Source of the DNA: Zygnema cylindricum | Taxonomy: Eukaryota > Streptophyta > Zygnematophyceae > Zygnematales > Zygnemataceae | Direction: 5' to 3' | Length of the DNA: 64,000 bases | Assembly: GCA_037447655.1 (NCBI GenBank) | Contig: JBBHKE010002196.1 | Location: 1 to 64,000 of the forward strand | Shown: positions 1 to 10,775 of the stretch, one piece after another | Layout of the letters: the number at the start of each line of letters is the position of its first letter | How positions within the stretch are numbered: position 1 is the first letter of the stretch | Program-made: the position numbers and the translations under genes | Notes under the pieces: generated by a model | What the model saw: only the letters and a program-made list of their open reading frames with translations | What the model was told of the DNA's origin: nothing | Database searches by the model: none

Positions 1-95
1 TCAAACACGAGAAGATTTGGGACCATTTTATAGGAATTTCAAAACCTCCTATTCTTTCCTCTACTGATACACCAGCAGAAAAAGCTACAAAAGAG

Positions 96-1571
96 TTGGC
101 AATAGCTACATGGAATAAAAATGATGAGGATGCGCACGCTCGCCTAGTGATGTCACTTACTACCGAGCGCACTCGTCTTATTCGCGGCGCCTCCTCTTCC
201 GCCGAGGCTAGGAGTCGTCTTCAAGCAGCTCACATTCAAACTGGATGGGCCGCTCGCCGAATTCAAAAACAAGCGTTTTTTAACTCCATGAAAAAGCCGT
301 CGGAATCTATGCATGATTAGATTAGCACAGTCGAATTGTCGGCCGGAAAATGCACCATGATAGGCGTGCATCTTTCCGAGGAGGACCTCTCTTCAACCCT
401 TTTGGGAGGACTCCCTAAAACCTTTTCCCCTTTCGTTCCCTCGTTTGACAATCTAGACCAATCCATTCCCTTTCACTCCTTTTGTAGCAAACTTTTGCAT
501 GAAGAGACAAAACTTCTCTCTTTTTCTGCTCCAAATCTCTCTCATGCAAATGCCTTTATTGCTGAAAATCAGAAGACTAACTCTGGGGGGGTGCAGCGTT
601 TGTTTTGCGCTTACTGCAAAACAGAAGGACATTCCGTTGAAGACTATCAAAAATTGGCGAGGCGGAAAGCAACCGAGGCTTCCAATCCCCCTAAAACTGG
701 AGGGAATGCCAACGCTGCCCATACCAACCCACCAGTTCTTCCCACCCCCCCACTCTCTCCACACCTTTCTTTCCCTCCAAATTTTCCTTATCCTCGCCAT
801 TATTCCCCTTCTCCATCCCTTCCACAATTTTTTAACGCCGCAGCGCACTATGCCTCTTCAAACCCCGTTAACCTCCCTTGGTCGACCGCTTTCTCCCCAC
901 ATTTTCCCTCTAACTATCCTACTCTTGTAGCTTCCCATTTTGTCCTCCCTCCCTCACCAGAATTTGGATATGGCAATGTTGCCCATCATATCCCAAATTT
1001 TGTCACCCCGGATACTCAATTTCCACAAGGGTATGCTTTTCTATCTCAAACCCTTGACAATTGGCTAATAGATAGTGGTGCTAGTCACCACCTTTCACCG
1101 CGATCCGATTGGTTCACTCACCTTTCTCCTCTATCATCTCCTATGCAGATTCGTTTAGGAGACGACCGTATTCTGTTGGCTACTCATTCTAACGACGTCA
1201 ACGTCCCTAATGTGTCTATTCACATTCGGAACAAACTCTTTGTTTCTAGTCTAGCTAGGAATTTATTTTCTGTCAAAGTCGCCACTTCTGATGGCTTAAA
1301 AGCAAAATTTAATAATGATAGAGTAACTTTTTTTGATAGAAAAGTCAATAGAACTGTAGGTTTTGGCGTAGCACGAGATTCTATGTACGTCCTACAATCT
1401 TTTAAAACGCAAAAAATATTTGCTTTAAGTGTTAGCGTCGAAAGTTTTCCACTTTGGCATTTAAGATATGGTCATTTAAATAGCGAAAGTTTGCGTACTT
1501 TGCCAAATCTTGTAATTGGACTAAATTCAGTCTCTAACAAATCTTTGGATTTTTGTCAAGGTTGCGTGTGA
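96..1571 (+). pseudogene. Copia-1 gag, protease and pre-integrase (stops at 318 and 1569)
   Basis: Gag-type sequence is followed by a degenerate zinc knuckle near 604-650 (CAYCKTEGHSVEDY), in which the last cysteine is tyrosine. A long Pro/Ser/Phe-rich linker follows. The aspartic protease motif DSGASHH lies at about 1072-1092. A GAG-pre-integrase motif (LWHLRYGHLN) and the CXXC of the integrase zinc finger (CQGC) come just before the stop at 1569. The frame is the same on both sides of each stop, so these are point changes, not frameshifts. Confidence 0.85.
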
Positions 1572-2285
1572 GGAAAACTGCCGCGTCACTTATTTCCCAC
1601 AAGCACTACCGTCATCACTGAACCACTTGCACTTGTACACACAGACGTTTGTGGTCCCATGCACACTCGTAGCTACAGTGGATCGCTTTATTTTGTCACT
1701 TTCATTGACCACGCCACTTGTTTTTCACACGTGTATCCAATCTGTCATAAATTTGATGCCTTTGCCCGATTTCAGGAATTTAAGGCGTTGGCAGAAAATT
1801 TTCACAACAAACGAATCAAGGTCTTGCGCAATGACAACTGTGGCGAATTTTTGTCCAACCAGTTTTTTGAATTTCTCATGCAATATGGAATCTCGCGTCA
1901 TTTTATGGTGCCTTGGACGCCACAACAAAATGGCATTGCAGAAAGGTACAATAGAACATTACATGACATGTCACGCTCCATGCTGTACTTTGCAAATTTG
2001 ACTTATGAATTTTGGGCAGAGGGTGTCATTTGCGCAAATTACTTACGCAGTCTTTGTCCTACTAACGCTTTACCAAAATCTACTCCAATGGAAGCATGGT
2101 CCTCTGTCAAACCAGATATACGCCACCTTAAAATCTTTGGTTGTGAAGCGTGGTATAAAGACCTACTTTAATCAGACGGCAAATTGGGCGCTCGTGCATT
2201 TTGTGGCATTTTTGTTGGGTACGCTCCAAATTCCAAAGCGTACCGCATCTAGAGTCCTTCTCCGCACCGCGTCATCACCACCAGA
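1572..2285 (+). pseudogene. Copia-1 integrase core
   Basis: Reads in the same frame as the preceding gag-protease. Integrase catalytic-core motifs are visible: HTDVCGP and FVTFIDH around the first aspartate, LRNDNCGEF around the second, and QQNGIAERYNRT with the glutamate. Stops at 2169 and 2250 break the C-terminal part. In an active element this enzyme joins cDNA to the host chromosome; here it is dead. Confidence 0.85.
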
Positions 2286-2288
2286 TAA

Positions 2289-3632
2289 GTGACTTTCAAC
2301 GAAACGCCACTTCTCCAAACCTTGTCTCGTATGCCCTTCCCTTCACCTCTTCTCCTATTATCTGACTTTCCTTCCCTCACCCTCTATGACCCTCTTCCCC
2401 TAAACCTTCCCCTTCAATCTCTTGAGCCATCTGAATTCACCTACCTTACACCTTCCCACCCCTCTCCTCTTAATCCTCCCATATTTTTCCCCTCATCATC
2501 TTCAAGTCCCCCTCCTCCTCCATCTTCTCCTACCCCTCTTGTTTTCCCAGCTACTGCCATCACTCCTGCCAACCACTCAGCTGCCCTTCCTGTTCATCCT
2601 GTCACAAATTCTGAAGATAATTCCTCCTCTCCCCCTCTTTCCCAAGATGATCCTCTTTTTGACAATCTTTCTCCCACAATTTTTTCCCACTCACCTTTTC
2701 CAGGGCCTTTTGCTCCTCTTCGGCCTTCACTTCTCGAGCTTGAGCCTTCCTCTCTTCCTGACCCCTCTCTTTTACCTCTTCGAAACCCCGCACACTCTAG
2801 AGTTCCCCCCTCTCGGCTTATTACTTCCATAGGCCATGCCTCTCTAGCTTACGGTTACTCGGCTGGGTCCTCTGCCTCTCTTATTTCAGCCCCTCTCTCT
2901 CTCAAAGTTGCCCTTAAACGACCTGATGCCTCCTTTTGGAAAATCGCCGCTGATGCTGAATTCAACGCCTTACTTTCCAACAAAACATGGAATCGTGTTC
3001 CCCTTCCTCTTAGAAAAAAGGCAATCGGTTCGAAATGGGTCTTCCGTGTAAAACAAAAAGCGGATGGATACGTGGACAAATACGAAGCTCGCTTGGTGGC
3101 GAATGACTTTTCCCAAATCGAAGGTATAGATTTCACTTAAACCTTTGCTCTTGTTGCCCGGTTGACATCTATACGCACTTTACTTGCTCTTGTTGCCCGG
3201 TTGACATCTATCCGCACTTTACTTGCTTTAGCTGCTGAACATGATTTCCATATTCATCAGATGGATGTTAAAAATGCCTTTTTAAATGGGATATTGTCTG
3301 AGGACATTTACATGCATCAGCCTGAAGGCTATATTTCCCCTGGATCTGAACATCTGGTTTTCCATCTCATTAAAATAATATATGGATTAAAGCAATCCCC
3401 ACGTGTATGGAACCATACCATAGATGCCATTATGCGGAAAGAAGGATTTACCCGAATTGATGTCGATTTTAGCATTTACTCTTGTGGCTCCGGCACCTCC
3501 TTGATCATTGTTGCCATCTTTGTCGACAATCTCCTTCTTGTTGGTCCTTCTCCCTTTGAAATCTCCACAATCAAATCTCTTTTTCAGATCCATTTTGACA
3601 TGGCCGATCTAGGTGCCTCACTTATTATTTAG
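2289..3632 (+). pseudogene. Copia-1 reverse transcriptase with proline-rich linker
   Basis: A long Pro/Ser/Leu-rich linker (2289-2900) leads into RT sequence: WKIAADAEFNAL, GSKWVFRVK, YEARLVAN, then after the stop at 3138 the segment HQMDVKNAFLNG and GLKQSPRVWN. The catalytic YVDD box is FVDN at about 3520-3531, so the second metal-binding aspartate is lost. A 39-bp tandem duplication sits at 3147-3224. The frame ends at 3632; RNase H follows in another frame. Confidence 0.85.
3147..3224 (+). repeat. 39-bp tandem duplication inside RT
   Basis: Two copies, 3147-3185 and 3186-3224, differ at one base (atac versus atcc). The unit is 13 codons, so the frame is kept and the peptide LVARLTSIRTLLA appears twice. 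It lies between the LVAN and HQMDVKNAFLNG motifs, where copia RTs have no such repeat. Confidence 0.95.
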
Positions 3633-3705
3633 GCATTCAAGTTTCTCGTAATCGCTCTGCTCGCACCCCCTCTCTCTCTCTCAGGAGACATTTATCTCTA
3701 ATCTT

Positions 3706-4492
3706 TTGGAACGCTTTGGCATGGCACAGTGCTCCTCCTTTTCCACTCCTTTAGATGCCAATGCCCCTCTCCTCTCTTCCACTTACTCCCTTCTCTCCCC
3801 CTCCCTCCATACCACTTACCGCTCGATGGTCGGGGCCCTTATGTACGCCATGCAGGCCACCCGCCCTGACATTGCCACAGTTGTCACTAAACTATGTTAA
3901 TTCCTTCAACGTCCTTCTCTTGATCATCTTGTCGCAACCAAACGTGTCTTTCGTTATCTACAGGGCACTAAAACTCTTTGTCTTACATATTTTTCCTCTG
4001 GCTCTAGTACTCTTACAGGTTTTGTTGATTCTGATTGGGCACAATATGAGCTTTCCCACCGTTCCACCACTGACTCGTGCTTCTTTTTGGGCAATGGTCT
4101 TATCTCTTGGTCATGTAGAAAGCAACCTACCAGTGCATGCTCCAGCACTGAGGCGGAATATATGGCTGCTTGTCACGCGGCCAAGGAAGCAGTTTGGCTT
4201 CAGACTCTACTTTCCAATCTTGGATTTCCCCCTTCAGCCCCCTACTCTTATCTTTTCCGATTCCCAGGGAGCTCTTGTTTTGATCCGCAATCCTGTTCAC
4301 CACAAGCGGACGAAGCACATTGACATTCAGTATCATTACTCTTGAGAGCGGGTCGAAGATGGTACTCTCCAGTTTCTTTATGTCAAATCCGCCGACCAGG
4401 TGGCCGATTATCTCACCAAGGCTCTTCATCGCCCTCACTTTGAGCAACATCGCCTCTCCTCTGGGCTTCGTCTTCCTTCTCCTCCTAGCTAA
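3706..4492 (+). pseudogene. Copia-1 RNase H and C-terminus, frameshifted
   Basis: RNase H motifs are visible: FVDSDWA, STTDSCFFLGNGLISW, CSSTEAEYMAACHAAKEAVWL, then in another frame FSDSQGALVLIRNPVHHKRTKHIDIQ and finally VADYLTKALHRPHF. There is a frame change between 3632 and 3706, a stop at 3898 and another change near 4240. The usual C-terminal end of copia Pol is at about 4492. Confidence 0.8.
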
Positions 4493-4544
4493 ATTCCCTT
4501 TGTTTTCATCTCAATCTACTTCCTAGTTTTCGCTTGAGGGGGGG

Positions 4545-4990
4545 TGTTACGGGATAATAAAAGGTCAGTTTATTTTTTTCCTGTCCGTACTTTTCTTACG
4601 TCAGTCAATTCTTGTTGACCGTCTTATCCGGACAACTCACTTTTGGTCATGTTCGTACTTTCATATGTCGGTCCAGTCTTGTGTACCTTTTATTACATAC
4701 GTCAGTCTAGTCTTTTCTTACGAATAATTCCTTTGACCGTCGGTCCAGTCCTTTGGGCGACGGTCCAGTCCTTTGGGCGAGGGTCCAGTCTTCCTTTTTG
4801 TCCTACATACATTTATTAAAACCTAGACTATGATCCTTTTTGTTACAGCACACCGTAGAGCGCTCAGACTTCATAGTAATTGGCAATTGTATATTTTGTA
4901 TATAAGTGACTCTTCTCACTTAATGAAATCATCCCAAATACAAATCAATTCCTCTCTCCAATGTATTGATCCTTCTCTTGTGTACAATTT
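4545..4990 (+). repeat. Copia-1 3' LTR (right end uncertain)
   Basis: Starts with TGTTACGGGAT right after a G-rich polypurine tract. The U3 part (4670-4800) has repeats of the motif GTCGGTCCAGTC, two of them followed by CTTTGGGCGA. A TATA-like stretch (tgtatataag, 4898-4907) probably marks the promoter. No 5' LTR is available for comparison, so the end is a guess. An ATG with gag-like coding (MASANPPPISYPNG) at 4992 may lie in or just outside the LTR. Confidence 0.6.
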
Positions 4991-5061
4991 CATGGCTTCC
5001 GCCAATCCACCTCCTATAAGTTATCCCAACGGTATAATTCCCTCATAATACAAATTCCTTT

Positions 5062-5160
5062 AAGCATATTCTCCCCCTCTCTCTCTCGCTCTCTCCCTCT
5101 CTCTCTTTTGCTCTCCATCTATCTCTCTCTCCCTCTTTCTCTCACTCACTTTCTCTCAGC
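5062..5160. repeat. (CT)n-rich microsatellite
   Basis: Nearly pure pyrimidine tract of CTCTCT with interruptions. The following 5161-5935 is AT-rich, with tracts of A or T and no gene or element that I recognise. Confidence 0.9.
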
Positions 5161-6077
5161 GAGTATATCCGTATGTATGATTTCATATGCATAGTTTTGC
5201 ATGTAAAATTCCATATTCTGTATATTTTTTGTTTTTGTACGTAAAACATGAGTAATTTCTTATGTATAAATTACTTCGTAATACAAGCAATTCAGATTTA
5301 TAATCCCCTCATAACACAAGTAAAAAATCTGCATGTAAACTTCCCAAAACATGAATAATTTCCTATGTATAAAAATACAAGCAGCCCACATTTTCTCATA
5401 AAGTTCCCTCTACACAACTAATTCCGTACATATAGCCCCACCATAAAAACATTATCTATAAATATATAATTAAATATATTCATATATATATACATATAAA
5501 CACCCATTATTTATATATAAACACCCATTACTTAGAGCATTTGATCCATATCTATAATTTCCCAAACCACAAGTAAATCCCAAAAATTTATAACTTCCAA
5601 AATCAGAAAGAAAACCCAAATTTTATAAAAGTACCAAACCACAAAAAAAAATCCATATTCTAAAATTTTCCAAAACAAAAAAAAAATCCCATATTTTATA
5701 ATTCCCCAAAATAAAAAGAACATCCCAAAGTTTATAATTTCCAAAAGCACAAAAAAAACAAAAAAAATATAATCCCCCTTTGAGCACCTCACCTTCATAG
5801 TCTCCACTTCAACAACTTCTAATTGATATTCCACGTCATCACAATGTTGTTGCAGATAACGACAAAAAACTTCTAACATATACCCTTTAGAGTCAAAAAA
5901 TCCCCAATCTTCCACTCGAAAATTAACCTAATTTTTTGCCACGTGGCAGCACCAGGCCGTACGATCCTTGGTGGTACCAGTCGGCAACTTCCGAGAAGCC
6001 ATTCGCCCTTCACGTAGAGAATGCCGCGTGTCACCTAAAGAAGACGGGAACACGTCACTTTGGCTCCGGCCATGACC

Positions 6078-6362
6078 GGAAGGAGGGGGAGAGGGAGAGG
6101 GAGAGGGAGAGGGAGAGGAAGGGGAAGAGGGATAGGGAGAGGGAGAGGGAAAGGGAGAGGGAGAGGGAGAGGGATAGGGAGAGGGAGTTGGAAAGGGAGA
6201 GGGAGAGGGAGATGGAGATAGAGAGGGAGAGGGAGAGGGAGAGGGAGAGGGAGAGGGAGAGGGAGAGGGAGAGGGAGAGAGGAAGAGAAAGATAGAGAGG
6301 AAGAGGAAAAGAGGGAGAGGTAAAGAGGAGGGATAGGAGGACGGGGAGAGGGAGGGAGATAG
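6078..6362. repeat. (GAGGGA)n purine microsatellite
   Basis: Mainly GGGAGA/GAGGGA units, slightly interrupted. Long reading frames on both strands here (Arg/Glu-rich and Ser/Leu-rich) are by-products of the repeat. Confidence 0.95.
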
Positions 6363-6378
6363 AGAGGGAATATACTAC

Positions 6379-6708
6379 TATAGTGTTGTGTATCGGTAAA
6401 AAACTTATCGCGATAACACTGATACCGATAGTCATCGGTTATTGAACGGTTAGAGGTTCCAATATATCGCTCAGAGACCAACAAATTCCATATCGGCGAT
6501 AACTTAAAAATATATATTACGCATACTATAGTACTTTATAATATATTGTATTACAATATTTACATTATATAGCTTGGCATGCAACGTATAACAATCAGTT
6601 CCGTATCTATATAACTGTTAATTATTACGGACAGGGCAGCACTTAAACGTCGACAAATTTAAAATAATACTTTACCGATACAAATCCTTACCGATACACA
6701 ACACTCTA
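6379..6708. mobile_element. H1: 330-bp TIR element with perfect 11-bp target duplication
   Basis: Ends are TATAGTGTTGTGTATCGGTA and, inverted, TAGAGTGTTGTGTATCGGTA. Both sides carry the identical 11-bp flank GAATATACTAC (6368-6378 and 6709-6719). The inside has no coding capacity. Its reverse complement matches 11790-12097 of the longer copy H2, so it is an internally deleted, non-autonomous form. The TIR start resembles hAT elements, but an 11-bp duplication is more like Mutator; the class is open. Confidence 0.85.
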
Positions 6709-6736
6709 GAATATACTACACCAGAGGTCGCAAAAG

Positions 6737-7748
6737 TCAAAAAAAATCATACCCGAAATCGACCGTTTTTTTTTTTTTTTTTTAAATCTGAGTAACCGGT
6801 GCCTGACCGAGTTTTGTCACGCTCCAAATTTGTCAACCGTTAACCGACAGTCGTTTACGAAAAAAAAAATTAATCGAATCTTGATTTTTCGCGACTAACC
6901 GTGCCCGCCTGTAACCGAAAAAGTACAAAATTAATCAATGTACGACAGAATAAGCCAATAATTACGATTTGTCGCGTTCCCTAAGATTTGCGAAATGAAT
7001 AGTGTTACTACCGTGTCAGATTTGCGACGCTTTGTTGCGTTCCCTAAGATTTGCGAAATGAATAGTGTACTACCGTGTCAGATTTGCGGAGCTTTGTCGC
7101 GTTCCCTTTGATTTGCGAAATGAATAGTATACTATTGTGTCAGATTTGCGACGCTTTGTCGTGTTGCCTAAGATTTGCGAAATGAATATTGTACTACCGT
7201 GTCAGATTTGCGATGCTTTGTCGCGTCCTTAAGATTTTCGAAATGAATAGTGTACTACCGTGTCAGATTTGCGACGCGTTGTCGCGTTCCTTTTGATTTG
7301 CGAAATAAATAGCTTACTACAGTATCGTGTCAGATTTGCGACGCTAATCATGATGTCATGTACTTCCACGATGCCAAAGAGTACAAAGTACAAGAATGTT
7401 GGATTATAAGGACAGTACAAAATTTTCATATTTTTTGGTTTTATGGTTGACCGACGTAACCAACCGTTTTGTTTTTCTTGGTGAATCAACCGATCGTAAC
7501 CGCCCGACCCCCAATATTTGGCAACCGAATCCGTTCCGGATCCGGCGCGGGCGGTCGGTCAACGGTCGATCATGGTTTCGGTTGACCGTTTGCGACCTCT
7601 GCCGTGTATCGCTATTGGTGTTAATAATGTTGTCGTCACTTAAAATATCTTTTCTCCGTTCACACTTGTCCGATTTTCAGTTTGAATCCACCACTCAGAA
7701 GCTAAGAATCTCACCTCTTAATCGCAACTGTCAGATCCAAAATCAGAT
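6737..7748 (+). repeat. 1-kb direct repeat, copy 1
   Basis: Near-identical to 9605-10617 from about 6940 onward (one base difference seen near 7036); the first 200 bp are more diverged. Copies break off at the same base after the string atccaaaatcagata. It contains the ~62-bp array and a GC-rich segment of Myb-like GGTTGACCG/CCGACCG words. Apparent ORFs are not convincing as genes. Confidence 0.9.
6966..7345 (+). repeat. ~62-bp tandem array (about six units)
   Basis: Units contain TTTGTCGCGTTCCCTAAGAT, TTTGCGAAATGAATAGTGTA and CTACCGTGTCAGATTTGCGA in order, with small differences. The same array recurs at about 9836-10213 in the second copy of the enclosing direct repeat. Confidence 0.9.
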
Positions 7749-8545
7749 AGGACTTAGGAAATATTTGGTAGATAGACACCTCTCTCTAAGAGAGCTTTGT
7801 ATAAATTGGCATTTTTGCCGGCTCATAACTTATCGCCTGGTTGGCCGTTTTCAGTGATTCTTTTTGCTACGGACTCGGGGAGTCCACGCTACACAAGGGT
7901 GCAGTCAAATTGTCAGTTTGCCTTCTTAGGCAGAAGTGGTCGTGGCTAAAAGTGGGTTAGTTAAATACTATCGAGAGGCTTCTTGTTTTCTGTAGTCCAA
8001 TGGAGGACACAGAATTGCAACAAGTACCGCGCATTTGTTTCGATAGCGAAACAAATACCGCGCAAATATTTATGACGGCTACCATTGAAATCGGCATTTG
8101 ATCGTACAGCCGAAAAGAATGTTGAGATCGCGGAAGAGGATTTCGGCTGTTTATGGTCACCGCCACATCGGATGACACGTGGCTCCACAACAATGGATTT
8201 TGGCATCTCCAGGGATTACTGAAACGAATCCGGATATGACATGTGTCGACTTTTTGGCCATGTTGTACACTGTCCGTACAAAAAGTACACCGACAGCTAT
8301 ACCTTTTTGTACGGCACAGTAATATGATTGGTGCCGTACGTCGATAGATAGAGTTTTAGAGAGAGATAGGATTTAGAAAAATTTGGTAAATAGGACCCTC
8401 TCTCTCACAGAGCTTCTTCACAAAAGGTCAACTATGACCCTTCATAACTTACTGCTTAGGGGAGCAAATTCAAAGATTCTTTTTGCTATCGACTCATAGG
8501 AGTCTTCCCTTTACAGGGTTGAAGGTGACGAGAGTTTTTTTTCTG
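7749..8545 (+). repeat. LTR-like repeat fragments (family R)
   Basis: Part 7749-7975 is related to 8365-8545 and to the reverse complement of 29342-29562. Part 7985-8370 is related to 32825-33201 and to the reverse complement of 29570-29900. The order of parts fits a full LTR at about 7985-8545 preceded by the tail of another. Shared words include CCACATCGGATGAC and ATCCGGATATGACATGTGTC. No encoded protein is seen. Confidence 0.6.
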
Positions 8546-8609
8546 CCAGGGTGCCAGTTATTCTTGCTGAAAACACAATGGTTTCAGGGTTATCCTAGAG
8601 TCTGAAAGC

Positions 8610-9200
8610 AAGTTGCCCTTTTTGAGGACATATGGAGGTCTCAGAGTTGCAAATAAAGCGTGGAGCAAAAAACTACATGAAACTCCAATTAAGAGAGTAA
8701 GGAGTGACAATGGTGGAGAGTATACCTCTAACGAGTTTAAGGATTTTTTAAGGGAAGATGGAGTCCAACACCAAAAGACAGTTTTAGAAAAACCCGGAAC
8801 AGAATGGGGTAGTTGAAAGATTAAATAGGACATTAAGTGATAGTGCTAGAAGTATGTTGTCGGATAAGAACATAGGAAAAAGGTTTTGGGCCGAAGCAAT
8901 GAACTGTGCTAATTACCTCAAAAATAGGTTTCTTACTTTAGCTATAAAAGGTCAAACACCTTATGAGAGATGGACCGGCCGGAATCCAGATATGTCTCGC
9001 TTAATGGTTTTCGGTAGTCAAGTGTTCTGTCTAAATACATATCGGTCTAATTGGAAGCTAAATCTTAAAGGAACACGCAAAATAAGGACAAAATATCTTG
9101 AGGGAGGTTATTGTCGAGAAAAAAAAATATCCGCAAGAGAGATTGCAAAAAGACAAAAGAGATTGCAAAAAGACAACATAGTCAAAAGAACAGGTACATG
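8610..9200 (+). pseudogene. Copia integrase fragment
   Basis: Two adjacent frames give integrase motifs: VRSDNGGEYTSNEFKDFL, then, after a shift near 8795, NGVVERLNRTLSDSARSML, FWAEAMNCANYLKNR and PYERWTGRNPDMSRL. Only the second half of the core is present. It directly follows the LTR-like repeats, but gag, RT and RNase H are not seen nearby. Confidence 0.85.
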
Positions 9201-9604
9201 AATTGTTTTTTTTGCCAAGGAAGATGTACCACTACACCGCTCATCGTTATTAGTGTTAATAAATCGGTACTATTTATTACCAAAAATCACAAAATAGAGT
9301 TAACAACGTTATTTAAAGATGTGGACTTCAACTTGCCACGACTCCTTGTATCAAATAGTATTATTAATTATAATTTTTCATTTTGCTTAACGCTATTGAC
9401 AATGAGCGTTGTAATTTTGTACTTATTTGGGTACGAGCGGGTACTGGTAGTTGCGGGAAATCGAGTTTTGGTTAAACTTTTATTTTCGCAATAGCGTATC
9501 AGGTAACAGGTAACAGTTTAGGTGCGTGACATAACCCGATCGGGTGTCGGGTACTCCGATTTTGATTTTTTTGCTGTCGGCTTCGGGTATCTTAAATTTT
9601 GACT

Positions 9605-10617
9605 AAGTCAAAAAAAATCATACCCGAAACCGAACGTTTTTTTTTTCTCAAAATTTGAGTAACCGACGCCCGACCGAGTTTTGTCACGCTCCAAAATTGT
9701 TAACCGTTAACCGACCGTCGTTTACGAAAAAAAATAATTTACCGAATCTTGATTTTTCGCGACTAACCGTGCCCGCCCGTAACCGAAAAAGCACATAATT
9801 AATCAATGTACGACAGAATAAGCCAATAATTACGATTTGTCGCGTTCCCTAAGATTTGCGAAATGAATAGTGTTACTACCGTGTCAGATTTGCGACGCTT
9901 TGTCGCGTTCCCTAAGATTTGCGAAATGAATAGTGTACTACCGTGTCAGATTTGCGGAGCTTTGTCGCGTTCCCTTTGATTTGCGAAATGAATAGTATAC
10001 TATTGTGTCAGATTTGCGACGCTTTGTCGTGTTGCCTAAGATTTGCGAAATGAATATTGTACTACCGTGTCAGATTTGCGATGCTTTGTCGCGTCCTTAA
10101 GATTTTCGAAATGAATAGTGTACTACCGTGTCAGATTTGCGACGCGTTGTCGCGTTCCTTTTGATTTGCGAAATAAATAGCTTACTACAGTATCGTGTCA
10201 GATTTGCGACGCTAATCATGATGTCATGTACTTCCACGATGCCAAAGAGTACAAAGTACAAGAATGTTGGATTATAAGGACAGTACAAAATTTTCATATT
10301 TTTTGGTTTTATGGTTGACCGACGTAACCAACCGTTTTGTTTTTCTTGGTGAATCAACCGATCGTAACCGCCCGACCCCCAATATTTGGCAACCGAATCC
10401 GTTCCGGATCCGGCGCGGGCGGTCGGTCAACGGTCGATCATGGTTTCGGTTGACCGTTTGCGACCTCTGCCGTGTATCGCTATTGGTGTTAATAATGTTG
10501 TCGTCACTTAAAATATCTTTTCTCCGTTCACACTTGTCCGATTTTCAGTTTGAATCCACCACTCAGAAGCTAAGAATCTCACCTCTTAATCGCAACTGTC
10601 AGATCCAAAATCAGATA
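9605..10617 (+). repeat. 1-kb direct repeat, copy 2
   Basis: Second copy of the 6737-7748 repeat, 2.87 kb downstream in the same orientation, including the tandem array. Near-identity over about 800 bp suggests a recent event. A solo MITE end (CTAATAGCGATTCACAGTG, 10665-10683) lies just beyond it. The stretch 9201-9604 before it holds no recognisable gene. Confidence 0.9.
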
Positions 10618-10775
10618 ATTGTGTTTGGAGAAAAGATGTTTTAAGAGACAAAAAAAACCATCAAAACTAATAGCGATTCACAGTGTACTGTACTGTACCG
10701 TTTTTGACGTTTTTACAATTCGGCACGAGTAATTGCACGATTTTCCGGTACGATAATACGGTTTGTGTTTTTTTC

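Larger units (their letters stand above)
1..5048 (+). mobile_element. Copia-1: decayed Ty1/copia retrotransposon, left end outside window
   Basis: Domain order gag, protease, integrase, reverse transcriptase, RNase H on one strand is that of Ty1/copia. The 5' LTR and first part of gag are missing from the window. From 96 to 3632 the coding frame is one single frame, broken by stops at 318, 1569, 2169, 2250, 2286, 3138 and 3630; after that at least two frame changes occur. A purine run (4537-4544) precedes the TG of the 3' LTR at 4545. The element cannot make active enzymes: RT and zinc-knuckle residues are also altered. The right limit is uncertain because a second gag-like start (ATG at 4992) follows the LTR promoter region. 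Confidence 0.9.

Noticed and set aside
6035-6484. Long frames of Arg/Glu or Leu/Pro/Ser repeats
   Set aside because: They are six-frame products of the GAGGGA microsatellite; no start context or domain.
6035-7345. Tandem array considered as CRISPR
   Set aside because: Units are contiguous without unique spacers, and the context is eukaryotic.
7229-7857. Duplicated 86-codon and 126-153-codon frames in the 1-kb repeats
   Set aside because: Identical only because the DNA is duplicated; no domain, and one lies across the tandem array.
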